From: an uncultured Bacteroides sp.
Lineage (GTDB): Bacteria > Bacteroidota > Bacteroidia > Bacteroidales > Bacteroidaceae
Length of the DNA: 15,081 nt
Assembly: GCA_900544075.1 (NCBI GenBank)
Contig: UQTJ01000058.1
Span: forward strand, 1-15,081
Reading direction: 5' to 3'
Shown: positions 1 through 7,032 of the stretch, in pieces
How positions within the stretch are numbered: the first letter of the stretch is position 1
How the letters are laid out: every line of letters begins with the position of its first letter
Notes under the pieces: generated by a model
Seen by the model: the letters and a program-made list of their open reading frames with translations, nothing else
Database searches by the model: none
Told to the model about the DNA's origin: nothing
Program-made: the position numbers and the translations under genes

Positions 1-6
1 CAGCGC

Positions 7-105
7 TCAGAGCATACGCTCAAACGGCATGAAATCTAAATCCGAAACTTGAGTTTTTATTTCTCCAAGTCTATGGGCTACGAATATTTCTTTATTTTCT
101 TCCAT
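7..105 (-). CDS. Small unrecognised ORF, possibly the broken 5' end of a divergent gene
   Basis: Reading on the minus strand from the ATG at 103-105 gives 32 codons before a TGA at 7-9; the protein begins MEENKEIFVAHRLGEIK. A GGAGGA run lies about 9 bases upstream of the ATG, a better ribosome-binding site than most genes here have. It is divergent from the aldo/keto reductase and shares its upstream region, a layout often seen for a regulator and its target. I recognise no domain. It may be a genuine small protein, or the start of a longer regulator interrupted by a frameshift or nonsense change just inside the window edge. Existence is moderately likely; function unknown. Confidence 0.3.
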   Translation of the reverse strand: MEENKEIFVAHRLGEIKTQVSDLDFMPFERML

Positions 106-141
106 ATAAATGTCCTCCAATTACTAACAAGAACTGTAAAA

Positions 142-186
142 ATGGTAATTATATCCGCATTTTTTATTAAAGTCCTATATTACCAT
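142..186. promoter_or_regulatory. Inverted repeat upstream of the aldo/keto reductase promoter, candidate operator
   Basis: ATGGTAAT at 142-149 is matched by its exact reverse complement ATTACCAT at 179-186, with a 29-base spacer; the arms extend imperfectly inward (TATA / TAT). The right arm ends 5 bases before the -7 box of the reductase promoter, and the whole element lies between two divergent ORFs. That placement suits a regulator binding site. The regulator is not identifiable from the window. Confidence 0.4.
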
Positions 187-191
187 GTATC

Positions 192-199
192 TATCTTTG
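192..199 (+). promoter_or_regulatory. Bacteroidetes-type -7 promoter box for the aldo/keto reductase
   Basis: TATCTTTG fits the Bacteroidetes sigma factor -7 consensus TAnnTTTG exactly and lies 41 bases before the ATG at 241. No convincing -33 TTTG element is present at the expected distance, so activator dependence is possible. The A-rich leader just before the ATG has no Shine-Dalgarno site, which is normal for this phylum. Confidence 0.6.
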
Positions 200-240
200 C
201 ACAAAGAACAAAATTATCAAAATAAATTAAAACTGAAAAT

Positions 241-1080
241 ATGAAAACAGTAAGATTAAACAATGGCGTCGAAATGCCACAGATTGGTTATGGAGTATAT
301 CAAGTTTCTCCTTCAGAATGTGAACGTTGTGTGAGCAACGCTTTGGAATGTGGTTACCGTATGATTGATACAGCACAAGCATACCATAACGAAGAAGGTG
401 TAGGAAAAGCTGTTAAAAACAGCGGAATAAAACGAAATGAAATCTTTATTGTAAGCAAAGTTTGGATATCAAATTACGGCTACGAGAATGCACGCAAATC
501 AATAGACGAAAGTTTGAATAAACTACAAACAGATTATATTGATCTGATGCTACTGCATCAGCCGTATTGTGACCGCTACGGAGCATACCGCGCACTTGAA
601 GAAGCGTACAAAGAAGGCAAACTCAGAGCTATCGGTGTAAGTAATTTCTATCCTGACCACTTTATAGATATAGCCAGTAACATGGAAATAATACCGGCTG
701 TGAATCAGGTGGAGACGCATGTCTTCGACCAACAGATTGAAGCACAGAAAATCATGGAGGAATTCGGTACCAGAATCATGTCTTGGGGACCGCTTGCTGA
801 AGGACGCAACAATTTCTTCAATAATACGATATTAGCCAATATTGGAGCAAAGTATGAAAAAAGCGTTGCACAGGTAGCATTAAGATGGCTAATACAACGT
901 GGAGTTATCATCATACCGAAATCTACCCATATCGAACGTATGAAAGAAAATATTGACATTTTCGATTTTTCACTGTCACAGGAAGATATGGAAAATATAA
1001 CCGGACTGGACACAGGAAAAAGTCTTTTCTTCGACCATCATGACGCCGATACCGTACGCATGTTCATGGGATGGAGATAA
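241..1080 (+). CDS. Aldo/keto reductase, NADPH-type
   Basis: A 279-residue cytoplasmic oxidoreductase that would reduce an aldehyde or ketone with NADPH. It is full length for the bacterial aldo/keto reductase family (2,5-diketo-gluconate reductase-like branch). The catalytic tetrad is complete: Asp43 and Tyr48 in the IDTAQAYHNEE segment, Lys73 in VSKVW and His106 in LLHQPY. Other family marks are GVSNF (about 132-136), NQVETH (about 155-160), the WGPLAEG strand, and IPKSTHIERMKEN near the C-terminus, the usual contact for the 2'-phosphate of NADPH. There is no signal peptide. The gene has its own promoter box, and 145 bases with another promoter box separate it from the next gene, so it is probably transcribed alone or only loosely with the operon downstream. 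The substrate cannot be told from sequence. Confidence 0.93.
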   Translation: MKTVRLNNGVEMPQIGYGVYQVSPSECERCVSNALECGYRMIDTAQAYHNEEGVGKAVKNSGIKRNEIFIVSKVWISNYGYENARKSIDESLNKLQTDYIDLMLLHQPYCDRYGAYRALEEAYKEGKLRAIGVSNFYPDHFIDIASNMEIIPAVNQVETHVFDQQIEAQKIMEEFGTRIMSWGPLAEGRNNFFNNTILANIGAKYEKSVAQVALRWLIQRGVIIIPKSTHIERMKENIDIFDFSLSQEDMENITGLDTGKSLFFDHHDADTVRMFMGWR

Positions 1081-1154
1081 AAGGAAAATACAAATATCTG
1101 TAATTTGGGTAAATAATGCAGTAATAGATATACGTATTTATACTATATGTGTGA

Positions 1155-1162
1155 TAACTTTG
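1155..1162 (+). promoter_or_regulatory. Bacteroidetes-type -7 promoter box for the three-gene exported operon
   Basis: TAACTTTG fits TAnnTTTG and lies 63 bases before the ATG at 1226, giving an A/T-rich leader of about 58 bases. An 8-bp palindrome, ATACGTAT (1130-1137), sits where a -33 element would fall and could bind a regulator. No strong terminator separates this promoter from the aldo/keto reductase upstream, so some read-through is possible. Confidence 0.55.
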
Positions 1163-1225
1163 TAGCATCAAAACAAATTTAAAAAATATAGAGACATAAT
1201 TTATAGAAACTGAACAGAATATTTT

Positions 1226-3133
1226 ATGAAAACAATAACCCCAAATATAAAAAGATATATTTTTTACATTGCATTATTTACCACACTCAGTCTGTCGGCA
1301 CAAAGTATAATAGACTCCACACGGGTTTATAACATCAATGAAGTGGTAGTGACAGGAAGCCGTAGCGAAACGGATGTACGCCATCTGTCGCAGACGGTAT
1401 CTGTAGTAGGTCGTGACCGTATAGAAAGCGCCATGCAGCCTTCACTACTGCCTGTACTTACAGAACAGGTTCCTGGACTATTTGTCACATCACGTGGCAT
1501 TTTGGGATACGGGGTTTCAAACGGCGCTGCAGGAGGTATATCATTGCGTGGTTTGAGTGGTGGCTCAGGACGACTGATGGTGATGATTGATGGCCATCCC
1601 CAGTACGCAGGTATCTTCGGTCATCCGATAGCCGATGCCTATCAGTCATTTCTTGCTGAACGTGTAGAGGTACTTAGAGGTCCGGCTTCTGTTCTTTACG
1701 GTTCTAATGCAATGGGTGGCGTAGTGAATATCGTTACACGCAAAATGCAGGAAGACGGGGTAAACACTAATCTGCATGCAGGTTATGGCTCATACAACAC
1801 GCTGGAAACAGAACTCACCAACCGCATCCGCAAAGGACGTTTCTCAAGCGTAATATCAGGTTCTTACAACCGTACTGACGGACACCGCACAGATATGAAT
1901 TTCGAACAATATGGAGGATATGCGAAATTAGGCTATGAAATCACTGACAACTGGAATCTTAGAGGAGATGTCAACGTAACTCATTTCAACGCTTCATATC
2001 CCGGACCGGTAAGTGCTCCACTTCTGGACGGAGACCAGAGAATTACACGAGGAATGACTTCATTTGCCATTGAAAACAAATACGAAAAGACTTCAGGAGC
2101 AGTAAGTTTCTTTTACAACTGGGGGGATCACTGGATCAATGACGGTTATACTCCATCCAAGGGGGAAGGGCCACAGGACGACCGCTTCCTGTCATTCGAC
2201 AAAATGATGGGTATATCTCTTTATCAAAGTATGCAGTTCTTCAAAGGCAACCGCATCACTGCCGGATTCGACTGGTTCAATTACGGAGGCCATGCATGGA
2301 ATGAGTATGTAAGTGGTGAAAAGGTCGGTACCACATCTGATCTGGTTGACAAGCAGGAAAATGAATTTGCTGGATACATTGATATTCGTCAGGATATAAA
2401 TTCCTTTATCACACTGAATGCCGGAATCCGTGCCGACCACCACTCACGCATAGGAACAGAGTGGGTTCCACAGGCCGGATTGGCTTTCCATCTGCCTCAT
2501 GCCATGGAACTGAAAGCATCCGCGTCAAAAGGATTCCGCTATCCTATCCTCAGAGAGATGTATATGTTTCCACCACAAAATCCAGACTTGAAACCTGAGT
2601 CTATGTGGACTTACGAACTTGCATTTTCACAGCGACTTATGAACGGACGACTAAGTTATGGTGTAAACATCTTTTACATAGACGGCAAAAATCTGATTAT
2701 GACGCTTCCTAATCCTAACGGCAGCGGAATGCTGAACCAGAACTCAGGCGAGATAGACAATACAGGTATCGAAGTACAGGCAGCCTACCGCATAAACAGA
2801 CAATGGTCTGTTGACGGAAACTACAGCTATCTGCACATGAAAGAACCTGTGATTGCCGCACCGGAACATAAGATTTATGGAGGGGCAAACTTTTCACACG
2901 GTCGCTGGAATGTATCAACAGGCATACAGTACATAGCCGGACTATATACACAGACCGATCCAGTAAAAACAGAAGATTTCGTATCGTGGAATTTAAGAGC
3001 TTCGTTCCGCACTACAAAATGGCTGGACATATGGGTACGTGGAGAAAACCTGCTGGCACAAAAATATGAAATCAATGCCGGCTACCCTATGCCTAAAGCA
3101 ACAGTTATGGGTGGTGTGAATATCAATTTCTAA
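1226..3133 (+). CDS. TonB-dependent outer-membrane receptor (siderophore/heme/cobalamin size class)
   Basis: A 635-residue outer-membrane receptor that would import a scarce ligand using TonB energy. The first 25 residues form a Sec signal peptide, cut after LSLSA. A short stretch with INEVVVTGSRSE leads into the plug domain (about 45-165), which has the typical VERGP-like VLRGPASVLYGSNAMGG segment and ends in VNIVTRK. The rest is a 22-strand-type barrel ending in an aromatic residue (NINF). A GFRYP...NPDLKPE segment in the barrel resembles the FRAP/NPDL region of heme receptors, but that region is also shared by other TonB receptors. No SusD-like partner and no N-terminal CarboxypepD_reg domain are present, so a glycan-uptake Sus pair is unlikely. 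It is the first gene of an operon with two exported redox-type proteins, 16 bases downstream. The ligand is unknown. Confidence 0.93.
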   Translation: MKTITPNIKRYIFYIALFTTLSLSAQSIIDSTRVYNINEVVVTGSRSETDVRHLSQTVSVVGRDRIESAMQPSLLPVLTEQVPGLFVTSRGILGYGVSNGAAGGISLRGLSGGSGRLMVMIDGHPQYAGIFGHPIADAYQSFLAERVEVLRGPASVLYGSNAMGGVVNIVTRKMQEDGVNTNLHAGYGSYNTLETELTNRIRKGRFSSVISGSYNRTDGHRTDMNFEQYGGYAKLGYEITDNWNLRGDVNVTHFNASYPGPVSAPLLDGDQRITRGMTSFAIENKYEKTSGAVSFFYNWGDHWINDGYTPSKGEGPQDDRFLSFDKMMGISLYQSMQFFKGNRITAGFDWFNYGGHAWNEYVSGEKVGTTSDLVDKQENEFAGYIDIRQDINSFITLNAGIRADHHSRIGTEWVPQAGLAFHLPHAMELKASASKGFRYPILREMYMFPPQNPDLKPESMWTYELAFSQRLMNGRLSYGVNIFYIDGKNLIMTLPNPNGSGMLNQNSGEIDNTGIEVQAAYRINRQWSVDGNYSYLHMKEPVIAAPEHKIYGGANFSHGRWNVSTGIQYIAGLYTQTDPVKTEDFVSWNLRASFRTTKWLDIWVRGENLLAQKYEINAGYPMPKATVMGGVNINF

Positions 3134-3149
3134 AACAAATATTCATATT

Positions 3150-3980
3150 ATGAAAACAAAATTTTTATTACTGATTAGTTTATCAATTTTAATTTTTCCG
3201 AATATGGCTAAATCACAGGTAAAAGTCCAGCAAACTGCAGGACATGATGTATTAGGAGAATTTGCTCCGGAATTCGCACATTTGAACGACAATATCCTTT
3301 TTGGTGAAGTATGGAGCCGCAATGACTTGCTTTCCATGCGCGACCGCTCAATCGTTACCGTTGTTGCACTTATGTCGCAAGGTCTTACAGACTCATCATT
3401 CAGACACCATCTTGAATTCGCAAAAAAGAACGGAGTGACAAAAACTGAAATAGCAGAAATACTTACTCACGCAGCATTCTATGCTGGATGGCCTAAAGCA
3501 TGGGCTGCATTCCGTATGGCAAAAGAAGTTTGGGCTGAGAATGCGGACAGCACAACAGATACATCGCTCGACGCATACGCTCAGACAATTATCTTCCCTG
3601 TAGGCAAACCTAACGATGCATACGCTAAATATTTCGTAGGACAAAGCTATCTTGCTCCTATAGTTACAGAAGGTGTTCCCGTTGCAAATGTAACATTTGA
3701 GCCTGGATGCCGTAATAACTGGCACATCCATAAAGCCAATAAAGGTGGAGGACAGACTCTTATCTGCGTAGGCGGTCGTGGCTACTATCAGGAATGGGGT
3801 AAAGAGCCTATAGAAATGAATCCGGGCGACGTTATATATATCCCGACCGGAGTCAAGCACTGGCATGGAGCCGCTCCTGACAGCTGGTTCTCACATCTTG
3901 CTATGGAAATTCCGGGTGAAGGATGCAGTAACGAATGGCTGGAACCGGTTAATGACGAAGATTATTCAAAACTGAAATAA
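3150..3980 (+). CDS. Exported carboxymuconolactone decarboxylase-like / cupin fusion protein
   Basis: A 276-residue protein with a Sec signal peptide (about 1-22, ending NMAKSQ), so probably periplasmic. Residues about 40-130 match the gamma-carboxymuconolactone decarboxylase fold (SMRDRSIVTVVALMSQG, then EILTHAAFYAGWPKAW). This domain has no cysteine, so it lacks the CxxC of AhpD-type peroxidases. Residues about 165-255 form a cupin: WHIH (His192, His194), Gln202 in GGGQTL where many cupins have Glu, and PTGVKHWHG with His237 as the likely fourth metal ligand. The fusion is a known architecture, usually cytoplasmic, and its reaction is generally not established. It starts 16 bases after the receptor gene and ends 1 base before the flavodoxin ATG, so all three are surely co-transcribed. 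It could be a metal-dependent isomerase, decarboxylase or dioxygenase-like enzyme acting on an imported ligand. Confidence 0.88.
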   Translation: MKTKFLLLISLSILIFPNMAKSQVKVQQTAGHDVLGEFAPEFAHLNDNILFGEVWSRNDLLSMRDRSIVTVVALMSQGLTDSSFRHHLEFAKKNGVTKTEIAEILTHAAFYAGWPKAWAAFRMAKEVWAENADSTTDTSLDAYAQTIIFPVGKPNDAYAKYFVGQSYLAPIVTEGVPVANVTFEPGCRNNWHIHKANKGGGQTLICVGGRGYYQEWGKEPIEMNPGDVIYIPTGVKHWHGAAPDSWFSHLAMEIPGEGCSNEWLEPVNDEDYSKLK

Positions 3981-3981
3981 C

Positions 3982-4539
3982 ATGAGAACTTTAATACTGA
4001 TAATTATGAGTCTTTTTTGCTTGAACAGCCAGTCAAACGCACAGCAAAAGAAGGATAATGCGGAAACTAAAATCCTCGTGGCTTATTTTTCATGTACGGG
4101 AAACACCGAAAGCGTTGCCAAATCAATTTCAAAAGCTACCGGTGGAACACTGTACAGAATTACTCCAAAGAAAGCATATTCTTCTGCCGACCTTGACTGG
4201 AGAGACAAAAACAGCAGAAGTTCAATAGAAATGAATGACGACAATTCACGTCCTGAACTTGGTGGTGAAGCTATTGATATGAATAACTACGACACTGTAT
4301 TTATAGGATACCCTATCTGGTGGGATTTATTTCCGCGTCCGGTAAATACATTCATTGAGAAGTATAACCTTTCCGGCAAGAAAGTTATTCCTTTTGCTAC
4401 GTCAGGCGGAAGCTCCATCAACAACAGTGTGAAACAACTGAAGAAGCTGTATCCAGAAGTGGATTGGAAAGAAGGCCGCTTGTTCAACAAAGGAAGCAAA
4501 CAGGCTGAAGAATGGGCTAAACAGATTATCACAAAATGA
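3982..4539 (+). CDS. Exported flavodoxin-family protein
   Basis: A 185-residue flavodoxin-fold protein expected to bind FMN and carry electrons or reduce a small molecule. Residues 1-20 form a Sec-type signal peptide (MRTLILIIMS start, cleavage after SNA); there is no twin-arginine motif and Cys13 is not in a good lipobox. The FMN phosphate loop SCTGNT is at 37-42 after the strand KILVAYF. The later loops are IGYPIWW (about 108-114) and FATSGGSSI (about 138-146). These fit the Flavodoxin_4-type family common in Bacteroidetes. The ATG begins 1 base after the TAA of the cupin fusion gene, so translation is probably coupled. It is the last gene of the operon. A periplasmic flavodoxin is unexpected, since FMN is made in the cytoplasm and Sec moves unfolded protein. 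Redox partner unknown. Confidence 0.9.
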   Translation: MRTLILIIMSLFCLNSQSNAQQKKDNAETKILVAYFSCTGNTESVAKSISKATGGTLYRITPKKAYSSADLDWRDKNSRSSIEMNDDNSRPELGGEAIDMNNYDTVFIGYPIWWDLFPRPVNTFIEKYNLSGKKVIPFATSGGSSINNSVKQLKKLYPEVDWKEGRLFNKGSKQAEEWAKQIITK

Positions 4540-4560
4540 TATATCCATGATATAGATTTA

Positions 4561-4595
4561 GGACTGACTTTCTTTTAGGGAAGCCAGCCCTTTTT
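4561..4595. terminator. Terminator between convergent genes
   Basis: GGACTGACTT (4561-4570) and AAGCCAGCCC (4581-4590) pair as a 10-bp stem with a 10-base loop, followed on the plus strand by five T residues. On the plus strand two pairs are A-C mismatches; in a minus-strand transcript the same two positions are G-U wobbles, so the stem is unbroken there. It sits between the flavodoxin stop (4539) and the convergent outer-membrane protein stop (4598) and probably serves both operons. Confidence 0.6.
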
Positions 4596-4597
4596 CA

Positions 4598-6883
4598 TTA
4601 ATATCCAAACCTTGAAGTGTCAACCTTCTTGCGTTCCTTAGATTTAAATCCGCCAAACCTGTATGTAAACGACAGCGAAACGTAACGGCTGTCTGCATGC
4701 TGTATTATTTCAAAGCGTTGGCCTCTGTCATTTACGGTTGCATTCGGCGTAGATGTATTAAACAGGTCATTACCTGTCAGACGAAATTCGGCATTCCTGT
4801 TTGCAAATATCCATTTCAAGCCGGCATCCACTTTCCATATTGAAGACAGATCGTAATTGCCTTGAATTGACGGACTGACATACATAGCATTCAATTCCAG
4901 ACTGATGGATGGTTTGGAGGACAAAGTAAATGTATTGTTCATCATAGCGACTCCTCGCCATACGGAGTTGTCGAAGCCTATACCATGATAATCACGACAC
5001 ACATGCCTGAAGTAGGAACCATCAAGTGTGATACGCGAATTCCAGAAACTTCCTATTGTAAATGGTATTATTGCAGATATTCCGTAGTTCCTCTGATAGT
5101 CATAGTTTACAGACTGATATATCATGACCAGTTCGTCAGGACTCTGATATGCCAACTGTCCGAAAAGATTTTTTATATGGATATAATACAGGCTGAACAT
5201 ATATTTGCTTTTAAGCACATAAGTCAGGTCTGCAGTATAATCAGTAGAAGGACGCAATTGCGGATTTCCCAACACTTTTGAATATCCGTTCAGATAGCTT
5301 ACAGAATTCTGTATATCCCAGTAATCAGGATATGTCTTGTCGGAAGAGAAAGACAATTGAAAAATGTGTGCAGCAGAAGGAACATAACTTAACTGCATTG
5401 TGGGATATACAGACCAGTCTGTATAATCGGCAAGTCTATAGTATTCTCCGGCAAGCGACATGGATAAGGAAAGTTTTTCATTAAATGACTTTTCAAAACC
5501 TCCATAAAAATTATAAGTCTTTTCCTCAAGATTTGATGATGAATTCATATCCGACATATCAGTTCCGTCTGTAGGAGTATATTTCTGTAAGCTTTTTTCA
5601 TTGGCAAATGAGAAGTTGATACCATAATTTACGCTCCATTCCTTTGGTAATGCGTGAGTCTGCCCTGCATATATATTCCAACGGTTTACATACTGACTGC
5701 TATTGAGAATAAATTTCTGCTCTTTCCTAGATGATTTATCAGTAAAGTTCTGCACACTAGGATAAGCATAGTAAGTATAATCCATACCTACATTCGTACC
5801 CCACCCTGAAGTATAATCAGCGCTGAAGTTATGCATCTGTTCATCTCCCGTCCTTATATTTGAAGATTCGGAGAGAGTACCATTAGAATTTTCTGTAGAT
5901 TTACTATTTGGACTTATAGCCGATGTATATGCCACACTCAGATTATCATCATCAGTTATTCTATAATCAATGGAAGCGCGCATATTATGAGTAAGCCTCT
6001 GTCGATTACCGGTATTATACTGTGATATATCATACACTTTATCGCCTAATGTATGATGTGAGATAAAATCGTTTGAAGATCTGATTTTTGAATAATCTGC
6101 TGAATAAAGTACATCTGCCGACAGTTTCTCACCTGAAAAGGACAGACTCATATTACCTCCACCTCGTGAATATATACCCTGAGTGAAGTTACTCCCTACT
6201 TCACCACGCAACAAAGACTCTTCAGACTTGTTCTTTTTCAATACGATATTTATAACTGCTCCCCTTACACGATATTTTGCAGGAGCACTGTACATTACTT
6301 CCGCTTTCTCTACATTTGAAACAGGAGTATTCTTCAGAAGATTGGCTAACTGTTCGGCAGTCATAGACGATGGGCGTCCGTTCAATATTATGGTTGGTGC
6401 ACCTGCTCCAACAAGCTGCAGTCCGCCATCCTGTTCCATCACTCCGGGCAAGCGTGTTACAGCCTCATAGGCATTGCTTACCGATGATTTTTCTGCTATT
6501 ACAGAAACATCGTATGACAGTAATCCGTTTTCTGCCTTAACCAAAGGACGTTCTCCTTTTATCACTACTTCATCAAGACTGTAATTCTGTTCCTTCATTG
6601 TTACTACACCGACATTCGGTTCGTTGAAATCTCTGGAAACCGTTTCGTAAAGAATATGCTGGAATATCAGACGAAACGACTTAAGACAAGTATCGAACAC
6701 AAACCTTCCCTGAGCATCTGTTATCACAGCATCCACAAACACCGAGTCTTCAGACTGCATCACTACAGTTACAGCCTCAACCGGTTGCTGGTTTCTATTG
6801 ACCACTTTTCCATTCACGTTCTGCGACATGACATCGTTTATGCATATAATCATGCAAAAGATAATAATCACTAAAGTTTTCAT
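4598..6883 (-). CDS. TonB-receptor-like outer-membrane beta-barrel protein with CarboxypepD_reg domain
   Basis: A 761-residue outer-membrane protein. Residues 1-20 form a signal peptide cut before QNVNGK. Residues 23-95 are a CarboxypepD_reg-like beta-sandwich (VNGKVVNRNQQPVEAVTV...DAQGRFVF). Residues about 115-215 are a plug-like domain (LPGVME, IILNGRPSSMTAEQL, VEKAEVMYSAPAKY, INIVLKKN). The rest, about 220-761, is a barrel rich in alternating aromatic strands, of the type called outer-membrane beta-barrel family (PF14905-like). Such proteins are widespread in Bacteroidetes and their cargo is mostly unknown. The gene is divergent from a histidine kinase/response regulator pair across 149 bases holding an 11-bp repeat array, so it is the most likely target of that system. 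The short KERKKVDTSRFGY tail after the last strand is unremarkable. Confidence 0.9.
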   Translation of the reverse strand: MKTLVIIIFCMIICINDVMSQNVNGKVVNRNQQPVEAVTVVMQSEDSVFVDAVITDAQGRFVFDTCLKSFRLIFQHILYETVSRDFNEPNVGVVTMKEQNYSLDEVVIKGERPLVKAENGLLSYDVSVIAEKSSVSNAYEAVTRLPGVMEQDGGLQLVGAGAPTIILNGRPSSMTAEQLANLLKNTPVSNVEKAEVMYSAPAKYRVRGAVINIVLKKNKSEESLLRGEVGSNFTQGIYSRGGGNMSLSFSGEKLSADVLYSADYSKIRSSNDFISHHTLGDKVYDISQYNTGNRQRLTHNMRASIDYRITDDDNLSVAYTSAISPNSKSTENSNGTLSESSNIRTGDEQMHNFSADYTSGWGTNVGMDYTYYAYPSVQNFTDKSSRKEQKFILNSSQYVNRWNIYAGQTHALPKEWSVNYGINFSFANEKSLQKYTPTDGTDMSDMNSSSNLEEKTYNFYGGFEKSFNEKLSLSMSLAGEYYRLADYTDWSVYPTMQLSYVPSAAHIFQLSFSSDKTYPDYWDIQNSVSYLNGYSKVLGNPQLRPSTDYTADLTYVLKSKYMFSLYYIHIKNLFGQLAYQSPDELVMIYQSVNYDYQRNYGISAIIPFTIGSFWNSRITLDGSYFRHVCRDYHGIGFDNSVWRGVAMMNNTFTLSSKPSISLELNAMYVSPSIQGNYDLSSIWKVDAGLKWIFANRNAEFRLTGNDLFNTSTPNATVNDRGQRFEIIQHADSRYVSLSFTYRFGGFKSKERKKVDTSRFGY

Positions 6884-6910
6884 AAAGCATAGTTATTTGT
6901 TTTCGTGATG

Positions 6911-6918
6911 CAAAGTAA
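6911..6918 (-). promoter_or_regulatory. Near-consensus -7 promoter box for the outer-membrane protein gene
   Basis: On the minus strand this reads TTACTTTG, one mismatch from TAnnTTTG, 28 bases before the ATG at 6883. A TTG on the minus strand at 6936-6938 is at roughly the right distance for a -33 element. The 11-bp repeat array (6939-6978) begins immediately upstream, the usual position for an OmpR/PhoB-type activator. Confidence 0.45.
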
Positions 6919-6938
6919 GCCCAAACGCTCGTCACAAT

Positions 6939-6978
6939 ACGTTATAAGGTTGTTATGCTTTTGTTATATTATTGTTAT
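6939..6978. promoter_or_regulatory. Four tandem 11-bp-spaced repeats, likely response-regulator binding array
   Basis: TTGTTAT occurs at 6950-6956, 6961-6967 and 6972-6978, and a 5-of-7 match, ACGTTAT, at 6939-6945. Starts are separated by exactly 11 bases, about one helical turn, so all sites face the same side of the DNA. A further TTGTTAT at 7000-7006 overlaps the kinase promoter box but is out of register (28 bases). Direct repeats at 11-bp spacing are the standard arrangement for OmpR/PhoB-family regulators, and the gene for one lies at 8374-9084. The array is upstream of both divergent promoters. That this regulator binds here is inference. Confidence 0.6.
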
Positions 6979-7005
6979 TATATCAGTAATGTTAATTTAT
7001 TGTTA

Positions 7006-7013
7006 TATCTTTG
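7006..7013 (+). promoter_or_regulatory. Bacteroidetes-type -7 promoter box for the kinase/regulator operon
   Basis: TATCTTTG matches TAnnTTTG exactly and is 19 bases before the ATG at 7033. It decides the start of the kinase: an in-frame ATG at 6955 lies upstream of this box and inside the repeat array, so it would not be on the main transcript. Confidence 0.65.
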
Positions 7014-7032
7014 TGCGACAAAATATCAAAAT

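Noticed and set aside
1226..3133. Assignment as a heme receptor from the FRYP/NPDL-like segment
   Set aside because: That segment is shared by many siderophore and cobalamin receptors, and no heme-binding partner such as a HmuY-like lipoprotein is encoded nearby.
3396..3866. 156-codon minus-strand open frame inside the cupin fusion gene
   Set aside because: It lies wholly antisense to a gene with clear CMD and cupin motifs, has no recognisable domain, and its Cys/Ser/Phe-rich composition is typical of a shadow frame.
3150..3980. AhpD-like peroxidase function for the first domain
   Set aside because: The CxxC and nearby His needed for that chemistry are absent; no cysteine lies in the domain.
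3982..4050. Lipoprotein signal on the flavodoxin (Cys13)
   Set aside because: The residues before Cys13 (S-L-F) do not form a lipobox; ordinary cleavage after SNA at residue 20 is more plausible.
6939..7006. CRISPR-like or transposon-end interpretation of the TTGTTAT repeats
   Set aside because: The units are only 7 bases at 11-base spacing, with no spacers, terminal inverted repeats or transposase; a regulator binding array explains them better.
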